Shown here: piece after piece, positions 30,847 to 34,789 of the stretch
Position numbering within the stretch: the stretch's first letter is position 1
Layout: every line of letters starts with the position of its first letter
Assembly: GCA_001563885.1 (NCBI GenBank)
Contig: LKMM01000001.1
Location: 1 to 34,789 of the forward strand
Direction: 5' to 3'
DNA: 34,789 nucleotides
Source of the DNA: Natrialbaceae archaeon B1-Br10_E2g27
Lineage (GTDB): Archaea; Halobacteriota; Halobacteria; Halobacteriales; Natrialbaceae
Position numbers and translations under genes: made by a program
The notes under the pieces: generated by a model
What the model was told of the DNA's origin: nothing
Seen by the model: only the letters and a program-made list of their open reading frames with translations
Databases searched by the model: none

Positions 30847-32069
30847 CGATCGGCCTCCGTTTTGGCTTCGGGGTCGAGCGCGTCCAGTAACGCGTCGCCG
30901 ACGAAAGTAAACGCGAGGATGGTCAGAAACAGTGCGATGCCGGGAGCGAGGACGATCCAGGGAGCAAAGGCGAGGTCGGTCCGGCCGGCAGCGATCAGTT
31001 GCCCCCACGAGGGGACATCTGAGTCGCCAAGTCCGAGAAATGCGATCTGTGCCTCCGCGAGCAAGAACACCGGGATCAGCAACGTCAACTGCGTGATGAT
31101 GGAACTGGCAGTGTTCGGGATAACGTGTCGACGGATGATGTAGCTTGTACTCGCTCCGCTGAGTCGACTCTCGTTGATGTACTCTGCCTCGGAGACCGAA
31201 AGGGCCTTACTCCGGACATACCGGGCAGTTCCACCCCAGGCAAAGAGAGCAAAGACGAGGATGAACATCGAGAGGCTGGCACCAAAGGAGTACAGAATCA
31301 GGAGATAAAACGGCAGCGTCGGAAACGAGAGGACGATGTCGACAACGCGCATGAGTCCCTCATCGACCCACCCGCCGGAGACGGCGGCGACGGTGCCGAC
31401 GCTAACCCCGATCACGGCGACGACTGACGTTGTGATGAAAGCAATCTGCATGCTGATCGTCATCCCGTGGATAATCGAACTGAAGACGTCGCGACCGGTG
31501 TTGTCCGTCCCCAGGGGGTGTTCCCAGGTTCCATAACACCGCCCGTTTTCGACCTCTCCAACACAGAGGGGGACGGTTGCCTCGTCGACGGAGGTAAACG
31601 CAGGTGGCTGGTGGGCTGTGAGGATATCCTGTGAGGGCGTATTCAATACGAAGGGGCCGATCAATCCACCGGCGAACACCAAAAACAGCCACCCCAGGCC
31701 ACCGAGTGCTGGTCTGTTTCGCTTAAATCTAGTCCAGTAGTACCGCGTCATACGCGGGTTCTGATATAGCGGAACGAGGAGATACCAGACGAACAACAGA
31801 AGCGTACCGACGAACAGATAGTCGATACCGGCCGGATCGTGGGTCAATCCAATCATCTGGAAGGGCCCTGACAGCCCCAGATCCGCTCCGAGTCGGACGA
31901 ACGTGGCTTCGCGGGGGCCGACAACCAGCCAGTCATACAGCCCGAGTGCGAGTACTGGAACCGTACTGTAAAGAAAATAGCGCGTGTTCGTCGAACGCTG
32001 CCAGCCAGTAGGGTTGGCGTACTCCGTCCAGTCGACCTGATCGAACCGTTCTGGTTTTTCTGGTGGCAT
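30843..32069 (-). CDS. ABC transporter permease (OppC/DppC type)
   Basis: A 408-aa membrane permease. The first 125 residues include two extra helices (around 33-50 and 85-105) before the usual OppC N-terminal helix GWLFLVFAGGLIGPFVL. A periplasmic-side segment with two Cys (VPLCVGEVENGRCYG) precedes HPLGTDNTGRDVFS, the typical OppC signature. The permease core follows, with the EAA loop EAEYINESRLSGASTSYIIRRHVIPN. It overlaps the OppD-like gene by 4 nt and begins 1 nt after the OppB-like stop. Confidence 0.93.
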   Translation of the reverse strand: MPPEKPERFDQVDWTEYANPTGWQRSTNTRYFLYSTVPVLALGLYDWLVVGPREATFVRLGADLGLSGPFQMIGLTHDPAGIDYLFVGTLLLFVWYLLVPLYQNPRMTRYYWTRFKRNRPALGGLGWLFLVFAGGLIGPFVLNTPSQDILTAHQPPAFTSVDEATVPLCVGEVENGRCYGTWEHPLGTDNTGRDVFSSIIHGMTISMQIAFITTSVVAVIGVSVGTVAAVSGGWVDEGLMRVVDIVLSFPTLPFYLLILYSFGASLSMFILVFALFAWGGTARYVRSKALSVSEAEYINESRLSGASTSYIIRRHVIPNTASSIITQLTLLIPVFLLAEAQIAFLGLGDSDVPSWGQLIAAGRTDLAFAPWIVLAPGIALFLTILAFTFVGDALLDALDPEAKTEADR

Positions 32070-32070
32070 A

Positions 32071-33045
32071 TTATCTGTCGTCGTAACTGATCCGCGGATC
32101 CACGATCGTAAAGACGATATCCTCGATGAGGTTGCCGATGACCCCGATAACGGTAAACAAAAGGACCGACCCCAAAACGAGGTTCGTATCCTGAGCCACG
32201 AGGGCGTCGAACGTGGTCCGGCCCAGTCCCGGAATGCCGAAGACTACCTCGACTAGCAGCGATGCCCCCAGAAACATCGCCAGTAGCTGTCCAACAACGG
32301 TCGTCGACAGCGGCACCAACGTCGGTCGCATCACGTGATAGGCATACGCCCGCAGCGGCGAGACGCCTTTTGCTTTCGCGGTTTTCATGAAATCTGCGTT
32401 CTGAAACTCCGCGGATTCGTTGCGGGCGACACGCAGTATCCCGCCGATCGATCCAGTTACCAGGACGAAAACGGGCAACGCGAGTTGGATCGCGTTCTCG
32501 AGGCTGACCACCGGGACATCGGTCCGATACGCTACCGGCACCCAGTCGAGCCAGACGCCAAAGACCAACAGCAAAACGATCGCGAAGAAAAAATTCGGGA
32601 TCGAAAAGCCAAGGAAGGCAATGCCGGTCACGACGTGGTCTTTCCAGGAGTACATCCGTGCCGCCGAGTAGACACCGATAAGTGGGCCGAACAACAGCGT
32701 CAGTATCGTCCAGGGGATCGAATACTGTGCCGTATAGTAGAGTGACCCCCAAAGGGCCTTCGTAACGGGTTGATTGCGGTACTCAGACCATCCCCACTCG
32801 AGGGTCGCAATTCCGGTCATGTAATCTATATATCGGACGTGCAATGGTTCGTCGAGTCCCCGTAACTTTTCTTGCCGGTCTGTTGCTTCCTGGGGGTCGC
32901 CACCCTCGAGTGCGGCCTGTGTTGCCGCCTGCTGGATGGACGGATCCGGCGACATCGAAAGCAGGACGAACGTGATGGTGACGATAATAAATGCCACGAC
33001 GAAAGCCCAGAGCACTCGTGTGCCGATGTATCGGTAGTACCGCAT
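32071..33045 (-). CDS. ABC transporter permease (OppB/DppB type)
   Basis: A 324-aa permease with six membrane segments. The N-terminus RYIGTRVLWAFVVAFIIVTITFVLL is the standard OppB first helix. The EAA coupling loop is near ADFMKTAKAKGVSPLRAYAYHVMRPT, and the final helices contain VEVVFGIPGLGRTTFDAL, a strongly conserved OppB motif. It lies 69 nt downstream of the substrate-binding gene and 1 nt before the OppC-like gene. Confidence 0.95.
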   Translation of the reverse strand: MRYYRYIGTRVLWAFVVAFIIVTITFVLLSMSPDPSIQQAATQAALEGGDPQEATDRQEKLRGLDEPLHVRYIDYMTGIATLEWGWSEYRNQPVTKALWGSLYYTAQYSIPWTILTLLFGPLIGVYSAARMYSWKDHVVTGIAFLGFSIPNFFFAIVLLLVFGVWLDWVPVAYRTDVPVVSLENAIQLALPVFVLVTGSIGGILRVARNESAEFQNADFMKTAKAKGVSPLRAYAYHVMRPTLVPLSTTVVGQLLAMFLGASLLVEVVFGIPGLGRTTFDALVAQDTNLVLGSVLLFTVIGVIGNLIEDIVFTIVDPRISYDDR

Positions 33046-33114
33046 ACTTAGTTCGAACCTCCGATTTCAGCCCAATAGCTGTCGGCATAATTCGATCGTG
33101 ATGTCACGGGCTGG

Positions 33115-34789
33115 TTACTCCGGATAGTACCACGCTGGGAAATCCCAGCCGTTAAACGAGTTTTCGACCGGTCCCTCGAGTCCCGCGACGTATCCTTCGT
33201 TGGAATCGGGAAATGCAAGCATGATGTAGGGCTGTTCGTCGGCGATAGCGCGGAAAAATTCCCCGAACACCTCGTTGAGTTTCGCTTCGTCGCGTGCTGT
33301 TCTGGCGTCGTTCCACAGCTTTTCGGCGTCGAACTTTGGGTAGTAGCCGATGGGGTTGTATTGGGCCGTCGGGCCGTCGAAAAAGGCGTCGTTGGTCAGT
33401 GGATACATCGGATACGTGTTCAGGCCGTAGATGATTGACATATCCCACGGTTGCTCCGAGGTCACCGAACGCGGACCGGGATTGGTCGGCGTTGGCTCCG
33501 TCCACTCGACTTCCTCGCCGTCGATGATGTCAGTCCCACCTTCCGGCTCTGCCGTCCAGTACTGCTCGGCAAACCGCGTCGCGTCGATCGTCTGGAGGTC
33601 GACTTCGATCCCTACATTCTCGTTACACTCACTCGCGATGAACTCCGCTAGCACTTCTGAGGTGGCTGAAACGTCCGTCCAGTACAGCTCGAGGACGACC
33701 TGTTCGCCGTCCGGATTCACGAACTCTTCACCATCGTAGCCATACGCCGCATCGACCTGCTCGAGTGCACGCTTGAGTTTGTCCTGGGCGACAGACCGGC
33801 CATACAGGTCGCCGACGCCGTATCGTGGGATGTCGCCATCGGGGTACCAGTCTGACCACTCCGGCTGCCAGGTGAAATGTGGCTCCGCCGTTCCACGGTA
33901 GATGCCCTCGACGATCACCTCTTTGTCGATCGCACAGGCAATCGCCTGGCGAAACTCCGGTACCCGAAAGAGGTTTCCAGGGCCTGCGTTCCAGCCGTTG
34001 TCCCGCATATTGACCGAGAGGATTTGATTGTACGGTTGGTCGATCGAGTAGACATCAACGTCGTCTTTCCGTTCGAACTCGGTGATACGCGTCGGTGGGA
34101 TCTCAGCGTTGTCGACCTCCCAGGTTTCGAGCGCACCGAGTCGCGAGGCTTCCTCCTCGATGACTCGAATCGCCGCCTCCTCGAAGTACGGTGCATCGTC
34201 GAAGGTATCTGGCCCCTCCTCGATATCCCGGAGATAGTAGTCGTCGTTGCGTGTATACCTCGTTCCGGCTCCGCGATCCCACGACTCCAGTACGTACGGT
34301 CCCAGATTTCCCGTAAACTGCAACTCGAGCAACCGCTCGTCTCCCCGGAGGCCGGTTACGTCCTGTCTCTCGACGTACGGTTCGATGAGTTCGATCGGGA
34401 TCGGATACTCGCGTGGCCCGAGGCTCTCGGGCCAGAGCGGATCCGGATGGGGCAGTTCGGCCTGAAACTCGAGTGTGCCCGTCTCGTAGACCTCGATTCC
34501 GTCCCAGTCGCCACCGCTTTCGGTTGCCGCCCACTCCGACTGATGCAGTTTCCGGATCTGATAGACGAACGACTCGGCTGTGACCTGCCCGTAGGGCTCG
34601 CTGAACTCGAGTCCATCACGCAGTTCGAACACCCATACTTCGGCGTCGTCATCGGCCCAGAGATCATACAGCAACGGGAAATACTCGCCGTCGTCCGTAA
34701 ACGTATAGCCATAATCGAGCGCCCACCCGATGGCGGTCTCTTCGTTCGCCGACGAATTATACAGTGGGTTAAGCGTCGTAAACGACGAA
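33115..34789 (-). CDS. ABC transporter substrate-binding protein, family 5 (partial, N-terminus outside window)
   Basis: The frame is open to the window edge, giving 557 visible residues and a normal C-terminus (WDFPAWYYPE). The visible first part (LNPLYNSS, then a TFTDDGEYFPLLYDLW segment) is the family-5 region after the signal peptide, which lies outside, so the true start is beyond 34789. Family motifs include YVFELRDGLEFSEPYG-like text (VWVFELRDGLEFSE), FTGNLGPYVLESWDRG and FRQAIACAIDKEVIVEGIYRG. The domain binds peptides or other solutes outside the cell and delivers them to the OppBC permeases. It heads the transporter operon. Confidence 0.95.
   Translation of the reverse strand, partial: SSFTTLNPLYNSSANEETAIGWALDYGYTFTDDGEYFPLLYDLWADDDAEVWVFELRDGLEFSEPYGQVTAESFVYQIRKLHQSEWAATESGGDWDGIEVYETGTLEFQAELPHPDPLWPESLGPREYPIPIELIEPYVERQDVTGLRGDERLLELQFTGNLGPYVLESWDRGAGTRYTRNDDYYLRDIEEGPDTFDDAPYFEEAAIRVIEEEASRLGALETWEVDNAEIPPTRITEFERKDDVDVYSIDQPYNQILSVNMRDNGWNAGPGNLFRVPEFRQAIACAIDKEVIVEGIYRGTAEPHFTWQPEWSDWYPDGDIPRYGVGDLYGRSVAQDKLKRALEQVDAAYGYDGEEFVNPDGEQVVLELYWTDVSATSEVLAEFIASECNENVGIEVDLQTIDATRFAEQYWTAEPEGGTDIIDGEEVEWTEPTPTNPGPRSVTSEQPWDMSIIYGLNTYPMYPLTNDAFFDGPTAQYNPIGYYPKFDAEKLWNDARTARDEAKLNEVFGEFFRAIADEQPYIMLAFPDSNEGYVAGLEGPVENSFNGWDFPAWYYPE

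Noticed and set aside
30847..31008. N-terminal extension of the OppD-like protein
   Set aside because: It is arginine-rich and lies inside the permease gene in another frame.
31853..32752. A 299-codon minus-strand frame across both permease genes
   Set aside because: It is a shifted-frame shadow of two well-supported permeases and is Arg/Cys-rich.

Overview
The window is a high-GC piece of a haloarchaeal chromosome, most likely from the Natrialbaceae/Natronorubrum-Haloterrigena group; this placement is inferred from gene content and not from a search. Signs of this are strongly acidic proteins, haloarchaea-restricted families (HalOD1, HTH_10/Bat regulators, DUF7115, DUF5830, Hvo_1808, DUF2080), TATA boxes 25-30 nt before leaderless starts, an archaeal RNase P RNA, and an elongator tRNA-Met with an intron carrying a canonical bulge-helix-bulge (BHB) motif.

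Layout. 1-1430: an IS1341-type element on the minus strand, made of a 47-aa DUF2080 protein directly abutting TnpB, with the right-end/omega-RNA hairpin at the very start of the window. A second, orphan right-end-like structure lies at 1488-1601. 1.8-3.3 kb: a PAS-Bat-HTH_10 regulator followed by a stand-alone HalOD1 protein. 3.4-5.7 kb: a Gfo/Idh/MocA oxidoreductase and a TIM-barrel isomerase (sugar or polyol metabolism). 6.0-9.1 kb: a small zinc-ribbon ORF, intron-containing tRNA-Met(CAU), DUF7115, DUF5830, a TVP38-type membrane protein and a 56-aa zinc-finger protein. 9.1-13.4 kb: B12-dependent ribonucleotide reductase split by a 372-aa homing-endonuclease intein placed exactly before its radical cysteine. 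13.8-17.9 kb: a small membrane protein and the overlapping trpD-trpF-trpE-trpG operon. 18.1-20.5 kb: tRNA-Val(GAC), a Tat-exported alpha/beta hydrolase, RNase P RNA and an AMMECR1 protein. 20.5-25.1 kb: an HtpX-like membrane protease with an unusual structured leader, nicotinate phosphoribosyltransferase, an Hvo_1808-type surface metalloprotein and nicotinamidase. 25.1-28.3 kb: two membrane proteins, an ArsA/Get3 ATPase, two small ORFs and a PNPOx-fold protein. 28.3-34.8 kb: a complete OppFDCB plus partial OppA peptide/solute ABC transporter operon, whose substrate-binding gene runs off the window.

Functional links. The Trp genes form one coupled transcription unit that makes the first steps to tryptophan; trpC, trpB and trpA are not present. 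Nicotinamidase and nicotinate phosphoribosyltransferase together form the Preiss-Handler NAD salvage route. The ABC genes overlap by 4 nt or nearly abut and should form one importer.

Most unusual signals: the DUF2080-TnpB pair with a palindrome between TATA box and start; the orphan omega-RNA-like remnant; a 40-bp imperfect palindrome directly upstream of the ribonucleotide reductase TATA box; and, before the HtpX-like gene, a start-site palindrome, a perfect 16-bp hairpin and an Arg-rich 20-codon leader ORF. No CRISPR array, integrase or rRNA was seen.
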